Assembly (NCBI GenBank): GCA_964487285.1
Contig: CAZAPZ010000090.1
Location: 1 to 6,339 of the forward strand
Length of the DNA: 6,339 nt
Direction of reading: 5' to 3'
Origin: CAZAPZ01 sp964487285
GTDB taxonomy: Bacteria; Campylobacterota_A; Desulfurellia; JAADFJ01
In this document: positions 6,338-6,339 of the stretch, one piece after another
How positions within the stretch are numbered: the stretch's first letter is position 1
How the letters are laid out: each line of letters opens with the position of its first letter
Notes under the pieces: model-generated
Databases searched by the model: none
The model's input: the letters and a program-made list of their open reading frames with translations, nothing else
Told to the model about the DNA's origin: nothing
Made by a program: the position numbers and the translations under genes

Positions 6338-6339
6338 AG
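6334..6339 (+). CDS. Possible start of the next gene, cut by the window edge
   Basis: ATG-AAG at the last six bases is preceded by GAGG (6325-6328) at a 5-base spacing and lies about 50 bases after the TATAAT box. Only two codons (Met-Lys) are visible, so nothing can be said about the product. Confidence 0.35.

Noticed and set aside
1..6339. CRISPR array, toxin-antitoxin, defence island or tRNA/rRNA gene
   Set aside because: No regularly spaced repeats, no recognisable defence or toxin motif, and no cloverleaf or rRNA sequence was seen on either strand by reading.

Overview
This AT-rich window carries a tightly packed plus-strand gene run (1 to 5949) followed by about 390 bases without a long gene. 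The run reads: C-terminal half of a zinc/manganese-type ABC permease, a XerC/XerD tyrosine recombinase, an 850-residue DHH–CBS–CBS–tRNA nucleotidyltransferase fusion, a GmhB-type heptose bisphosphate phosphatase, MoaA and MoaC. Every junction overlaps or abuts (ATGA overlaps at 438 and 1280, TGA|ATG at 3832/3833, a 10-base overlap at 4513, TAA|GTG at 5469/5470). No gap is long enough for an internal promoter, so one polycistronic message with translational coupling is the simplest reading.

The organism is probably a Gram-negative bacterium, because GmhB makes the heptose precursor of the lipopolysaccharide core. The DHH–CBS–nucleotidyltransferase architecture is the one known from the Aquifex A-adding enzyme and from Desulfobacterota, Nitrospirota and related phyla. 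Together with the low GC content and an anaerobe-compatible molybdopterin pathway this points to that part of the tree, but no narrower placement can be justified from sequence alone.

Functionally the run is a mix: metal uptake, chromosome dimer resolution, tRNA 3'-end maturation, envelope sugar synthesis, and the first two steps of molybdenum cofactor synthesis (MoaA then MoaC turn GTP into cyclic pyranopterin monophosphate). Only moaA and moaC share a pathway. The others look like housekeeping genes held together by shared transcription.

Two places depart from ordinary coding sequence. First, the opening 64 codons of the phosphatase gene have no counterpart in the family. They contain a stretch resembling a dispersed palindromic repeat and a strong nested inverted repeat. 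Second, the region after moaC holds another degenerate copy of the same kind of repeat (6001 to 6061), a G-poor pyrimidine-rich stretch that could serve Rho-dependent termination, then a promoter-like region with an overlapping dyad, a 7-codon leader ORF, and an ATG that may open the next gene just at the window edge. I see no CRISPR array, transposase, tRNA, rRNA or clear novel multi-gene system.
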